Of a stretch of DNA of 44,007 bases, positions 15,089-23,058 are shown piece after piece. The position numbers and the translations under genes were made by a program. Within the stretch, counting starts at the first letter, position 1, and each line of letters opens with the position of its first letter. This DNA is from Patescibacteria group bacterium (GTDB taxonomy: Bacteria; Patescibacteriota; Microgenomatia; Daviesbacterales; UBA10151). Location: positions 1 to 44,007 of the forward strand of contig JAMCSY010000005.1 in assembly GCA_023379125.1 (NCBI GenBank). The letters are read 5' to 3'. The notes under the pieces are model-generated. The model worked only from the letters and a program-made list of their open reading frames with translations, ran no database searches and was not told the DNA's origin.

Positions 15089-17344
15089 ATGGAAAAGAAA
15101 GAATACACCTGTCCTATGCATCCTGAAGTTCAGAACACAAAAGAGGGTAAATGTCCGAAATGTGGTATGAATTTAGTGGAACAGGACACCAAGATATATC
15201 AGGCGATGAGGCAAAAAACCAACCCTGCACATATTCTAGAAAAAACAGCTCAGAAAAATCGTGGTGTTCTTTATACATGCCCAATGGATCCTGACGTTGT
15301 CTTGGACAGTCCGGGAAATTGTCCTAAGTGCGGGATGGAGTTGGTACCAATGGATCTGCCCGAACAGGAGGAGCATACTGGGCACAAAGGCGCTGAGCAA
15401 GATTTTCGCAAGCGTTTTCTTGTCACTCTCCCTTTTGTTATCATGACGATGTTTCTCTCACCGAGTATCCAAAACTGGATCGTGTTTAGTATTAACTTTC
15501 CTAGAGCTGAATGGTTAGTTTTCGCTTTAGGGACTTTTATCTTCTTTTTTGGCGGCATACCTTTTTTCCGGGCAGCTAAAGGCGAATTGTCACATCAAAA
15601 TCCTGGGATGATGACTCTGGTAGCCTTTGCTATCAGTGTAGCCTATCTATTTTCCCTGGCGACTACCTTTTTGTTCTCTGGAGAGTCTCTGTACTGGGAA
15701 ATGGCAACTTTAATTTCAGTATTTTTATTGGGGCACTTCTTAGAGGTGAGAGCAGTTAGAGGGGCTACAGGTGCTCTAGCAGAATTGGCAAAGATGACTC
15801 CTCCCATGGCTCATTTGGTACACAATGGGGGCATTAAAGATATAAAAACCAACGATTTAAGAATAAACAACCAGGTATTAATTCGACCAGGTGAAAAGAT
15901 TCCAATCGACGGGATTGTTATTGACGGGGAAAGCGCCGTTGAGGAATCAATGATTACCGGTGAGTCTCGTCCAATCAGTAAACATAAAGGCGATCAGGTG
16001 GTTGGCGGCTCGCTAAATCAAGATGGATCGCTAATTATTGAAGTTTCCAAAATTGGAGCTGATACCGCCATTGCTCAAATTATGAGATTAATCAGAGATG
16101 CCCAATCCTCTAAACCTAATGTTCAATACCTAGCTGATCGAGCAGCAGCGATTTTATTTTATGTTGCGCTGACAGCTGGGATCGTTTCCTTTGTGGTTTG
16201 GGTATTTATCCTACCCCATGGAATAATTTTTGCTGCTACTGTCGCAGTAGCTGTAATTGTAGTTGCGTGCCCGCATGCTTTAGGTTTGGCTATTCCTACA
16301 GTTACCACGATCACCTCGACACTAGGTGCTAAAAATGGCATTTTGATCAAAGATATGAAAGGTTTGGAGATTGCCAGGAAATTAAGTTATGTAGTTTTTG
16401 ATAAAACAGGCACTTTAACCAAGGGAGAATTTGGCGTTACAGATATCATATTAGCTCATAACTCAAAACTTCAAACTCAAGATTTATTAGAGCTAGCAGC
16501 AGCAGTGGAAATAAATTCTCAACATTCAATAGCACAAGGTATTGTTAATGAAACAAAAAAGCGAGGCTTAAAGATGCCTGCTGTAAGAGAGTTTAAGTCT
16601 TTTCCAGGAAAAGGAGCAAGAGGCAGAGTTAATAGCGGGGAAGTATGCGTAGGCAATAGAACTTTAATGGAAGAACTTGGAATCTCAAATCTCAAATTTC
16701 CAATTTCCGATGAGGAATTCGAGGGAAAAACTCCTGTATATGTGGTAATCGATAAGCATTTCGCTGGAGCGATATTTTTAGCAGATATTATCCGAGAGGA
16801 ATCAAAAGAAGCGATCCAAAGATTGCATGAGATGGGTATAAAAGTAGCAATGTTGACTGGCGATATTCATGATGTGGCAAATGAAGTAGGTAAACAACTT
16901 GATATTGATACTGTTTTTGCTCAAGTTTTACCAGAGGATAAGGTGAACAAGATTAAGCAGTTACAGACTCAAGGAAACATTGTAGCTATGGTTGGAGATG
17001 GTGTTAATGATGCTCCGTCTTTAACTCAATCACATGTTGGTATTGCTATTGGGGCAGGAACAGATGTTGCCGTGGAGTCGGCCAGTATTGTGTTAATGCG
17101 CAATGATCCAATGGATGTGGTCAAAGCTATCGCACTCAGTCGCAAAACCAACAACAAAATGGTTCAGAATTTGGCTTGGGCAACAGGATATAATGTCTTC
17201 GCCATACCGATAGCTGCCGGTGTGCTTTACCCTGCTTTAGGAATTTTACTTGAGCCTCAATGGGCCGCATTGTTGATGAGTGCTTCCTCGATAATTGTTG
17301 TCTTGAATGCGTTGCTTTTAAGAAGAGCTAAATTAACAGTGTAA
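15089..17344 (+). CDS. copB: P1B-type copper-exporting ATPase (CopB type) with two N-terminal heavy-metal-binding domains
   Basis: 751 residues from ATG 15089 (MEKKEYTCPMHP), preceded by AGAAAGGAA at a longer spacing; an in-frame ATG at 15023 would overlap the upstream gene. Two short metal-binding domains of the CPMHP...CPKCGM type stand at residues 7-30 and 68-90. The core has TGES, the membrane site VVACPHALGLA (Cys394-Pro-His396), the phosphorylated Asp438 in DKTGTLTKGE, TGD and GDGVNDAPSL. The CPH site marks the P1B-3 (CopB) class, which exports Cu(II)/Cu(I) or silver, unlike CPC of CopA. It is the transport step of the CsoR operon. The gene symbol refers to the class. Confidence 0.92.
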   Translation: MEKKEYTCPMHPEVQNTKEGKCPKCGMNLVEQDTKIYQAMRQKTNPAHILEKTAQKNRGVLYTCPMDPDVVLDSPGNCPKCGMELVPMDLPEQEEHTGHKGAEQDFRKRFLVTLPFVIMTMFLSPSIQNWIVFSINFPRAEWLVFALGTFIFFFGGIPFFRAAKGELSHQNPGMMTLVAFAISVAYLFSLATTFLFSGESLYWEMATLISVFLLGHFLEVRAVRGATGALAELAKMTPPMAHLVHNGGIKDIKTNDLRINNQVLIRPGEKIPIDGIVIDGESAVEESMITGESRPISKHKGDQVVGGSLNQDGSLIIEVSKIGADTAIAQIMRLIRDAQSSKPNVQYLADRAAAILFYVALTAGIVSFVVWVFILPHGIIFAATVAVAVIVVACPHALGLAIPTVTTITSTLGAKNGILIKDMKGLEIARKLSYVVFDKTGTLTKGEFGVTDIILAHNSKLQTQDLLELAAAVEINSQHSIAQGIVNETKKRGLKMPAVREFKSFPGKGARGRVNSGEVCVGNRTLMEELGISNLKFPISDEEFEGKTPVYVVIDKHFAGAIFLADIIREESKEAIQRLHEMGIKVAMLTGDIHDVANEVGKQLDIDTVFAQVLPEDKVNKIKQLQTQGNIVAMVGDGVNDAPSLTQSHVGIAIGAGTDVAVESASIVLMRNDPMDVVKAIALSRKTNNKMVQNLAWATGYNVFAIPIAAGVLYPALGILLEPQWAALLMSASSIIVVLNALLLRRAKLTV

Positions 17345-17350
17345 GCTTTA

Positions 17351-17358
17351 AAGGAGGT
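17351..17358 (+). promoter_or_regulatory. Strong Shine-Dalgarno sequence of the 17364 gene
   Basis: AAGGAGGT lies 6 nt before ATG 17364. It favours this start over GTG 17361, which would be too close. It suggests high output of the last gene in the copper operon. Confidence 0.75.
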
Positions 17359-17363
17359 GAGTG

Positions 17364-17957
17364 ATGAAAAAAATATTAGTATTTTTATTGCTGGGCTTTT
17401 TTGTGACAACAAAACCTGTTTTTGCACAAATGGGTTATGGAATGATGGGAGATTTTAATGATCAGTCTCAGGAGTCTAGTGATTCTGCAACAAGTGCCCA
17501 ACAAGATTTAACAAACTTAGTGAATCAGCTCCTTCAATCTCAAGGAGTGAGTAATACTAATCAACTAGATTGTTCTAAGATTAATGCTGATCAACTCGAG
17601 CAACTTGGTGATGCTTGGATGGATGTACAGATTGGTAATCAGCAAGCTCATCAGGCAATGGATCAGATGATGGGAGGAGAAGGCTCAGTGAGTTTGAATA
17701 ATGCTCACCTGATTATGGCAGAAAATTATTTAGGTTGTAGTAACAGGCAACAATTAGCCAATCCTGATTCTAATGCCACAAGTAGTGGTTTTTGGCCAAT
17801 GATGCTAGGATTAAATGGAGGAGGTGGTTTTAATATGATGGGTTATGGTTATGGAGGAAATTTTGGTGCTGGAGCGTTAGGGTTCCTTACTTGGTTAGTT
17901 GTTTTAGTAGATTTAATCCTACTGGGGATATATTTGTGGCAAAAGGTCAGAAAATAA
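17364..17957 (+). CDS. Met-rich exported protein with C-terminal membrane anchor, probable copper binder
   Basis: 197 residues. A signal peptide (1-22, ending VFAQ) is followed by Met-rich motifs MGYGMMGD at the new N-terminus, MDQMMGGEG in the middle and FNMMGYGYGG near residue 155, then a membrane helix (about 165-190) and a basic tail. Two Cys (LDCS, LGCS) are present, which may form a disulfide. Met and Tyr/Gly motifs of this kind bind Cu(I) or Ag(I) outside the cell. It is the last gene of the CsoR operon, 19 nt after the ATPase, so it may collect or store exported copper. The family has no name that I know. Confidence 0.75.
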   Translation: MKKILVFLLLGFFVTTKPVFAQMGYGMMGDFNDQSQESSDSATSAQQDLTNLVNQLLQSQGVSNTNQLDCSKINADQLEQLGDAWMDVQIGNQQAHQAMDQMMGGEGSVSLNNAHLIMAENYLGCSNRQQLANPDSNATSSGFWPMMLGLNGGGGFNMMGYGYGGNFGAGALGFLTWLVVLVDLILLGIYLWQKVRK

Positions 17958-17958
17958 C

Positions 17959-18774
17959 TTAAGAATTAAAATCTGCAAATCCAGGATTTACTAAACGGTT
18001 ATGGCCATCAAGATGACTAATCGCCGCCACATCTTCTGCTGAGAGGGCAAATTCTGTACTAGCAAAGTTTTCTTGAATATGCTTTGGGTTTGCAGATTTT
18101 GGAATAGCTACAATATCTTGGCTGATTAACCAGTTAAGTACGATTTGAGAAGGGGTTTTCTCATATTTTTTGGCTAGCTCTAAAATGACTGGTAAGTCTA
18201 AATCTTCTCCACGACCAACTGGAGAATAAGCTGTAACTACGATCTGATGTTGGTCACAAAACTCTTTTAAGTCTGCTTGATTTAGTGAAGGGTGAAACTC
18301 AACTTGGTTATTGGTAATTTCTACATTTGTTGCTAATGCTTCTTCTAAGCGCGGAATCGTAAAATTGGAGACTCCAATTGCCCTGATTACTCCCTCATCT
18401 TTGAGTTGAGCAAAAGCAGACAAAGTATCTTTAATAGGAATGGAGCTGTTAGGCCAATGAATCAGTAATAAGTTAAGGTAGTTAGTCTGTAGCTCTTCCA
18501 AGTAACGATGAGCAGAGTCCAAAACTTCTTGATGCTCAAGGTGAATAGCAGGAATTTTGCTGGTGATAAAAAGTTCATCTCTTTTTAGACCCGAGTTTTT
18601 AATTGCTGCTGCAAGTTCTTGGTGATTTCCGTAACCATCAGCGCTGTCAATATGTCGATAACCAATCTTTAAAGCTTCTTCAACCGCGCTTTGGCACTCT
18701 GATCCTGAAAGTTGCCAAGTACCCAAACCAAGAATGGGAATTTCTGCTTGAGCATTGAGTCTTAGCTTTTTCAT
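17959..18774 (-). CDS. Aldo/keto reductase (AKR5 / DkgA-like)
   Basis: 271 residues, a full-length single TIM barrel. The tetrad is visible: Asp43, Tyr48 (DSADGYGN), Lys73 (TSKIP) and His106 (LLIHWP). The NADPH-binding end has IPKSANPKHIQEN with Lys and Ser for the phosphate. It reduces aldehydes and ketones such as methylglyoxal or 2,5-diketogluconate with NADPH; the substrate cannot be told. A TAAGAT lies 8 nt before the ATG on the minus strand, so a leaderless start is likely. It converges tail to tail with the copper operon, with 1 nt between the stops. Confidence 0.93.
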   Translation of the reverse strand: MKKLRLNAQAEIPILGLGTWQLSGSECQSAVEEALKIGYRHIDSADGYGNHQELAAAIKNSGLKRDELFITSKIPAIHLEHQEVLDSAHRYLEELQTNYLNLLLIHWPNSSIPIKDTLSAFAQLKDEGVIRAIGVSNFTIPRLEEALATNVEITNNQVEFHPSLNQADLKEFCDQHQIVVTAYSPVGRGEDLDLPVILELAKKYEKTPSQIVLNWLISQDIVAIPKSANPKHIQENFASTEFALSAEDVAAISHLDGHNRLVNPGFADFNS

Positions 18775-18855
18775 CTTTTAGGATCTTAACAGAAATTAAT
18801 TAATTTGTCTGTATTAAAAATGTAAAAAAGAAGTTTAAACAGCAGCTAGGGCATC

Positions 18856-19923
18856 TTAGGCTGCTTTTGAGTGAATATTGTAAAAAACTGCTTTACTAAA
18901 TTCTTCCTTGGCTGCAGTAGTGTTACCCTGGTGAAGATAAATTTGTCCTCTTAATAGGTAGAGTTCAGAAAATGCTCGGTTGCCACCACCTAAAATTTGA
19001 TCAGTTAAAACAAAAACTTGCTGGTAATCGCCTAATTGATAATAAGCCTGAATTGGTTCGATTTGATACCACAGTGTACGAAAAGGCAGCTTGTTTTGCG
19101 CTTTGCTAAACTGATCGATCGAACCTTGGTAATCACCAACGTGGTAAAGAGCAACTGATAAATTAAAACGAGCAGTTACATTCTCCGGGTCAGTCTTTAG
19201 CTGATTTTGTGAGATCTTGACGGCCTCTTCCCAAGCAGTTTTTTCGTCGAGGTTATTCCCTAAAATCCTTTCTAATGTAGCTTGTTGATTTTTGGGAGCA
19301 AGCACTAAATATTCATAGTTATATTGCTGCCAGAGTTGATTAAAGTCCTGGTATGAAAAATGAATATTTGCGCCTTGCATTGAATCGTCTTGAATGATTT
19401 GTGCTGTTTGATCATCATAGCCTTTCACCACACGATAATGGCCAATATCATCATCAGCTTTGAGCAAAGTGAGAGTGATGACTGGTAGGCCTTGGGCAAT
19501 AAATTGTTTCAGTAAGTTAAGATTACCAGCTGGGCGATGATAGGCGATTAGGCCAAATTTTTCTGCTTCCTGGGCTAATTCATCTAAACTGACAGATTTG
19601 TCATCATTATTACCTTGTGGATTTTGATAAGGTCTTAAATCTGCTCCTAATTCTGCTTGGCTTTTGTAGATTCCAAAATAGTAAAGTGCCATCGATAAGG
19701 CAGCTGGACCACAATTATTAAAGGTCTGGAAAATTTGGTAGTCACTTTTTAAAAGTTTAGTTTGAGGTAGGGGTTTTGAGGTTGGGGTTGGTTGTGATTT
19801 AACAGGAGTGGAAGTAGGTGATACTGCCTGTTGCACCGGAGATGTAGGAAGCCGAGACTGGTTGAGGTAAAAAAAGGCTAAGAGTCCAATACTAATCAAA
19901 AGTAAGAAAACAAGCTTGACCAT
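18856..19923 (-). CDS. Anchored C39-like cysteine peptidase with C-terminal TPR-like repeats
   Basis: 355 residues. An N-terminal membrane helix (3-20), a Pro/Thr/Ser linker (27-56), then a peptidase C39-2-type papain-fold domain: Cys71 in NNCGPAALSMAL, His162 in IGHYRVVKGYD and Asp179/180 in IIQDDS. The C-terminal part from about 215 holds at least two to three TPR-like helical pairs (LFNLSVALYHVGDYQGSI-like, and LLRGQIYLHQGNTTAAKEEF). C39-like enzymes cut leader peptides or cross-links outside the cell; the TPR part probably binds a partner. The promoter is an extended -10 TGCTAAAAT, 7 nt before ATG 19923. Confidence 0.85.
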   Translation of the reverse strand: MVKLVFLLLISIGLLAFFYLNQSRLPTSPVQQAVSPTSTPVKSQPTPTSKPLPQTKLLKSDYQIFQTFNNCGPAALSMALYYFGIYKSQAELGADLRPYQNPQGNNDDKSVSLDELAQEAEKFGLIAYHRPAGNLNLLKQFIAQGLPVITLTLLKADDDIGHYRVVKGYDDQTAQIIQDDSMQGANIHFSYQDFNQLWQQYNYEYLVLAPKNQQATLERILGNNLDEKTAWEEAVKISQNQLKTDPENVTARFNLSVALYHVGDYQGSIDQFSKAQNKLPFRTLWYQIEPIQAYYQLGDYQQVFVLTDQILGGGNRAFSELYLLRGQIYLHQGNTTAAKEEFSKAVFYNIHSKAA

Positions 19924-19930
19924 TGTGGCT

Positions 19931-19939
19931 ATTTTAGCA
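19931..19939 (-). promoter_or_regulatory. Extended -10 of the C39-like gene, leaderless
   Basis: TGCTAAAAT on the minus strand, 7 nt before the start codon. No clear -35. Confidence 0.6.
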
Positions 19940-19958
19940 GAAATTGTGCTTTATTGAG

Positions 19959-19987
19959 TTGAAATATTATACATCCTATAGTATAAT
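19959..19987 (+). promoter_or_regulatory. Promoter of the CPBP-like gene, leaderless
   Basis: TTGAAA (19959-19964), a 17-nt spacer, TATAAT (19982-19987), then 7 nt to ATG 19995. It is divergent from the C39-like promoter. Confidence 0.8.
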
Positions 19988-19994
19988 ATCTGGC

Positions 19995-20759
19995 ATGAGT
20001 AATCTTCCTGAAGCTGAAAGACTACAATTATCAGATGAAACTAATACAGCACTTCACCGGCCAAGCTGGGTTATTTCCAGACGATCATTTTTAGCAGGCA
20101 CAGTTGCCACAGGGGCTAATGTTTTAGCTATTGCTATGCCTCGAACAGTTGGCGCAAGTGAGACCAAGATGCCTAATGATCCCAAACCAGAGACTCTTGT
20201 GGATAGTTTAAAGGGTGTTGGTGAAAAAAATGATGGATGGTTTGAAAGTGGATATCTAGGAGTACTATCAGGCGGGGTTAACAGTATTGTCAGTAGCTTT
20301 ATAAGGGAACAAGGTGGAAGTTTTGCTGCTAGTTCTTATGCATTCAGTCCTAGAGAACAGGATCCTATTTTAAGAAAGATTATGGAGGCATCTCTGTTCA
20401 AAAAAAGTTTTGCTTGGGTGTTAGCCCCAATTGGAGAAGAATTTTTATTTAGATTGCTCCCAAAAACTCAGTGGGCTAATAATTCAGATAAAATGGATTG
20501 GTCTGTTGGGATTCCTACTACGATCTTGTTTGCCCTGCAACATAATATTGCAGTCACTTTGTCACCTTTCAGGTTAAATATTGATCGAAACCATATTAAT
20601 TTAATCAGTTTTCCTCTAGGAGCATTCCTTTGGGACCAGCTGAAAACTGAGGGTTTTTACCACGCAGTTTTAATGCACTCAGCTCATAATATCGGTCGCT
20701 ATTTCACAAGCGTGGTTAGAGATAATCACTCAACAATAACTCCACGGCGGAATAAATAA
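19995..20759 (+). CDS. CPBP-family intramembrane protease-like protein with a twin-arginine signal
   Basis: 254 residues from ATG 19995, fixed by the TATAAT 7 nt upstream; a longer frame from 19944 runs through the promoter. Residues 28-50 look like a Tat signal, SRRSFLAGTVATGANVLAIA. The three CPBP (CAAX-protease, Abi) motifs follow: EE(148-149)xxxR153 in GEEFLFR, His183 in FALQHN and His231 in HSAHNIG. Normal CPBP proteins have about six to eight membrane helices; here hydrophobic stretches are fewer and shorter, so the topology is unusual. It may be a partly soluble, exported metallo-peptidase-like protein or a degenerate relative. The catalytic residues appear kept. Confidence 0.68.
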   Translation: MSNLPEAERLQLSDETNTALHRPSWVISRRSFLAGTVATGANVLAIAMPRTVGASETKMPNDPKPETLVDSLKGVGEKNDGWFESGYLGVLSGGVNSIVSSFIREQGGSFAASSYAFSPREQDPILRKIMEASLFKKSFAWVLAPIGEEFLFRLLPKTQWANNSDKMDWSVGIPTTILFALQHNIAVTLSPFRLNIDRNHINLISFPLGAFLWDQLKTEGFYHAVLMHSAHNIGRYFTSVVRDNHSTITPRRNK

Positions 20760-20802
20760 TTACCAGATTCCTGATATGATTAAATAGAAAAAGGTATATT
20801 CC

Positions 20803-21117
20803 ATGAATAGCAACGACCAATCACAAGGATTCATTTGGCCTGAAATGCCTGAGCCCTGGTCTTATATTGTTAAATTCCTCGCTAAGTATGCAATCTATAT
20901 TGTCTTGGGGATTTTATACTTACTAAATAAACTAGGCATAACATCATCAATCCCTTCGTTGATTGTTTTTAATATATTTTTACTGGGGATGGGTTGGCTT
21001 TTTCTCAAACAGCAGTTAACTCTGTTGAAGATATTAGGCTGGATAGTAATTATGTTTGCTATTTTAATTACGCTGTTATCAGCTTTGTCTATTATTTTTC
21101 CCCTTTGGCTGTGGTGA
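20803..21117 (+). CDS. Small membrane protein, unknown
   Basis: 104 residues with a polar N-terminus (1-18) and three hydrophobic helices (about 24-43, 50-67, 75-100). I see no motif or family. AGAAAAAGG lies in front of the ATG at a rather long distance, and TATGAT around 20775 could be its -10. It follows the CPBP-like gene by 43 nt in the same direction, so the two may be cotranscribed. It ends 17 nt before the convergent Fic gene. Confidence 0.6.
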   Translation: MNSNDQSQGFIWPEMPEPWSYIVKFLAKYAIYIVLGILYLLNKLGITSSIPSLIVFNIFLLGMGWLFLKQQLTLLKILGWIVIMFAILITLLSALSIIFPLWLW

Positions 21118-21134
21118 TAATTTGCGTTATTATG

Positions 21135-22157
21135 TTATGAGCCTCTTACCTCATAATGAGCCTTTGCAGACTCGTCTCGTACTTCGTAATAGACACCCTT
21201 GGTGGTACCTCTTTTTTTGATAAATCCCTGATTTTGTAACTTCAACAAATCATATCTTAAGGTCCGAGGGTTGACTGCTAAAAACCTTCTTCTGATAGTC
21301 TCAAAATTAACTAACCCATGATCTTTAATAATGTTGAGAATTTCTGCTCTTCTGGGTAACAAATAATCCTCAGCTTCCATCTGTTTTTGCTCCAAGACAG
21401 CTTGCTTGGCCAACTGGGCAGTAGAGTTAAGAGCTTCCAGCATAAACTCCAGATAATCTGTCACATCTCGTTCGGGGTTTTCTAGAGTCTGGTAATAATT
21501 AGCCCGATGGTTATCTAGGTGTTCCTCGATAGACAGCAGTCCTTTCATCCCTAAGCCACCTTTGTGTAAAACAGCCAAAAGTAGCAGTCGACCCACTCTG
21601 CCATTACCGTCTAGGAATGGATGGATCTTTTCAAAAATATAATGGGCTAAAATTGCCCTGATGGGCACAAAAGTTTCCTTATTGCTATTGATATACTTGA
21701 GTAATTTTGTAAGTAGCGGGTTAATCTGGGTAGGTCTGGGTGGTAGGTATACAGCAATGCCGGCTGAGTTAAAAATAGCCTCCAAATTGGTTCTCAAGTG
21801 ACCTAAATCTGTTTTTTCAACTAAGCCTTGCATGGTGATTTGATGAAGATTGGTGATGTCTTTTAAAGTCAGATCTTTGAACGGACGTTGGTTAACTAAA
21901 TTAATTGCTTTTAAAATATTAAAAACTTCAATTTTTTTCTGATCTTTAGAAGAAGTTGTTTGTACCTCATCCCAAGTCAGAGTACTGCCCTCAATTCGGG
22001 CAGAAAACAATGAGCTTTTGAGGGAAGATTTTCTCCGGATATTATTTTCCAACTCTGGGGGAATGGCAACAGAATTTATTACTTCTTTGCAGCCCTCAAT
22101 TTCCTGAAGCAGCTGAACTATTTTTGAAGTCAATTGAAATTGGGGAGGGATTAACAT
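21135..22157 (-). CDS. Fic-family AMP transferase with N-terminal inhibitory helix and C-terminal wHTH
   Basis: 340 residues. The Fic active-site motif HPFLDGNGRVGR is intact, with catalytic His179. A class II inhibitory motif SARIEG (Ser52-Glu56-Gly57) precedes the Fic core, so the enzyme is expected to be auto-inhibited. The C-terminal ~60 residues look like a winged helix (FETIRRRF, RTLRYDLLKLQNQGFIKKRG), typical of stand-alone Fic proteins of the 'Fic/DOC plus HTH' group. It AMPylates Ser/Thr/Tyr hydroxyls of target proteins; the target is unknown. The last residues YYEVRDE...HYEVRGS form a small duplication. TAAAAT lies 6 nt before ATG 22157, so it is leaderless. Confidence 0.93.
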   Translation of the reverse strand: MLIPPQFQLTSKIVQLLQEIEGCKEVINSVAIPPELENNIRRKSSLKSSLFSARIEGSTLTWDEVQTTSSKDQKKIEVFNILKAINLVNQRPFKDLTLKDITNLHQITMQGLVEKTDLGHLRTNLEAIFNSAGIAVYLPPRPTQINPLLTKLLKYINSNKETFVPIRAILAHYIFEKIHPFLDGNGRVGRLLLLAVLHKGGLGMKGLLSIEEHLDNHRANYYQTLENPERDVTDYLEFMLEALNSTAQLAKQAVLEQKQMEAEDYLLPRRAEILNIIKDHGLVNFETIRRRFLAVNPRTLRYDLLKLQNQGFIKKRGTTKGVYYEVRDESAKAHYEVRGS

Positions 22158-22163
22158 TAATTA

Positions 22164-22169
22164 ATTTTA
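22164..22169 (-). promoter_or_regulatory. -10 (TAAAAT) of the Fic gene, leaderless
   Basis: 6 nt separate it from ATG 22157. The neighbouring CCTCATTTGAGG (CCTCA-TT-TGAGG inverted repeat) may be an operator, perhaps for the Fic wHTH domain. Confidence 0.5.
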
Positions 22170-22250
22170 CCTCATTTGAGGCTATTTTAACATTACCAAA
22201 AGTAACCTAATATATCCATATATGACCTAATATTACTAAAAAAATAGCTC

Positions 22251-22279
22251 TTGACTGACCAACACTGATAAATTATAAT
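22251..22279 (+). promoter_or_regulatory. Promoter of the DUF5320 gene
   Basis: TTGACT (22251-22256), a 17-nt spacer and TATAAT (22274-22279). The start codon is about 40 nt downstream, so this promoter makes a normal leader with an SD, in contrast to most genes here. Confidence 0.85.
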
Positions 22280-22292
22280 GAATATATATTCA
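22279..22292. promoter_or_regulatory. Palindrome at the transcription start, probable operator
   Basis: TGAATATATATTCA is a perfect 14-bp palindrome. It overlaps the end of the -10 and the expected start site. It resembles operators of ArsR/SmtB-type or MarR-like repressors, but no such gene is adjacent. Confidence 0.6.
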
Positions 22293-22320
22293 ATATAAGC
22301 ATGAGGGGAGGTGAGGAAAA

Positions 22321-22605
22321 ATGCCAAGATTAGATCGTACTGGTCCACAAGGTTTTGGGCCCAGGACAGGTAGGGGTTTGGGTCCTTGCGGGAGAGATTA
22401 TGCGTTTGGGCGAGGTTGGGGTGATAGATTTGGTTGGGGTTTTGGAGCAGGATACGGTCCGATAGGATTTGGACCAGGATGGTTTGCTTCTCGGCAATGG
22501 ACCAAGGAAGATGAAAAGCAAGCTTTGGCCAGTTATCGTCAAGATTTGGAAGAGGAGCTGGCTGAGGTGAAAAAGGCTGAGGAGGAATTGGCCCAAAGCA
22601 AGTAA
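22321..22605 (+). CDS. DUF5320-family small Gly-rich protein
   Basis: 94 residues. The N-terminus MPRLDRTGPQGFGPRTGRGL matches the DUF5320 signature (M-P-x-x-D-R-T-G-P-x-G-x-G-P-x-T-G-R-G-x-G), with a Cys at about 23 (GPCG). The middle is Gly/Trp/Phe-rich, and the last ~30 residues are a charged coiled coil (EDEKQALASYRQDLEEELAE...). A very strong SD AGGGGAGGTGAGG stands at 22304-22316. Members usually lie next to DUF134 and iron-molybdenum-cofactor (NifX-like) or Mrp genes, as here with DUF134. The function is not known. Confidence 0.85.
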   Translation: MPRLDRTGPQGFGPRTGRGLGPCGRDYAFGRGWGDRFGWGFGAGYGPIGFGPGWFASRQWTKEDEKQALASYRQDLEEELAEVKKAEEELAQSK

Positions 22606-22613
22606 AGTTAAAA

Positions 22614-22656
22614 CCCTAACCTGGTTTTTCAGATTTCTAATCAAACCAGGTTAGGG
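22614..22656. terminator. Long inverted repeat between DUF5320 and DUF134
   Basis: CCCTAACCTGGTTT (22614-22627) pairs perfectly with AAACCAGGTTAGGG (22643-22656), 14 bp with a 15-nt loop. There is no U-run after it, so it may be a partial terminator, mRNA-stabilising hairpin or regulator binding site. Confidence 0.6.
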
Positions 22657-22691
22657 GTAACTGATGATATTATATAAAAAAGGAGAGTTTT

Positions 22692-22982
22692 ATGCCGCGA
22701 CACAGATGTCCAAGGTTTTTACAATTTAAACCTGATGTTTATTATTTTAAACCTAGAGGAATTCCTTTGCGTTATTTACAGACTATTACTTTACAACCAG
22801 ATGAGCTAGAATCTTTAAAGTTGTATGAGGTGGATGGTCTTGATCAAACCACAGCAGCAAAGCAGATGAGAATCTCTCAGCCTACTTTTGCTAGAATCTT
22901 GGATCATGCCCAAAGAAAAGTAGCCGAGGCAATTATCAAAGGTAAAGCAATTGAGATTCAGGAAAAAGGCCTTGATCCTTAG
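22692..22982 (+). CDS. DUF134-family (UPF0251) HTH protein
   Basis: 96 residues, the normal length. The family features RPRHRCPRF-like start, KPRGIPLRYL, LQPDELESLKLYEVDGLDQ, the HTH AAKQMRISQPTFARILDHAQ and the end VAEAIIKGKAIEI are all seen. These are predicted DNA-binding proteins often linked to DUF5320 and dinitrogenase iron-molybdenum cofactor-like genes. AAAGGAGAG stands 6 nt before ATG, a normal SD. It may control the preceding gene. The ATG follows the hairpin by 36 nt and a TATTAT-like sequence is present, so it may have its own promoter. Confidence 0.9.
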   Translation: MPRHRCPRFLQFKPDVYYFKPRGIPLRYLQTITLQPDELESLKLYEVDGLDQTTAAKQMRISQPTFARILDHAQRKVAEAIIKGKAIEIQEKGLDP

Positions 22983-22992
22983 CTGATGTATC

Positions 22993-23058
22993 TTGATGAG
23001 TAATAGAGTTGTAGGAACAATAGACTTGTATGAGTAATAGGGTTATATGAACAATAAA
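22993..23058 (+). repeat. Imperfect 34-bp tandem duplication of the 23047 start region
   Basis: Copy 1 (22993-23024) and copy 2 (23027-23058) share ATGAGTAATAG, then GTT and GAACAATA. In copy 2 TATATGAACAATAAA holds the real start; copy 1 has TAGGAACAATAGA, without the ATG. It looks like a duplicated promoter/start with a decayed first copy. Confidence 0.75.

Noticed and set aside
14926-15108. Minus-strand ORF across the copB start
   Set aside because: Antisense to the end of the 14139 gene and the start of copB; no start signal and no family likeness.
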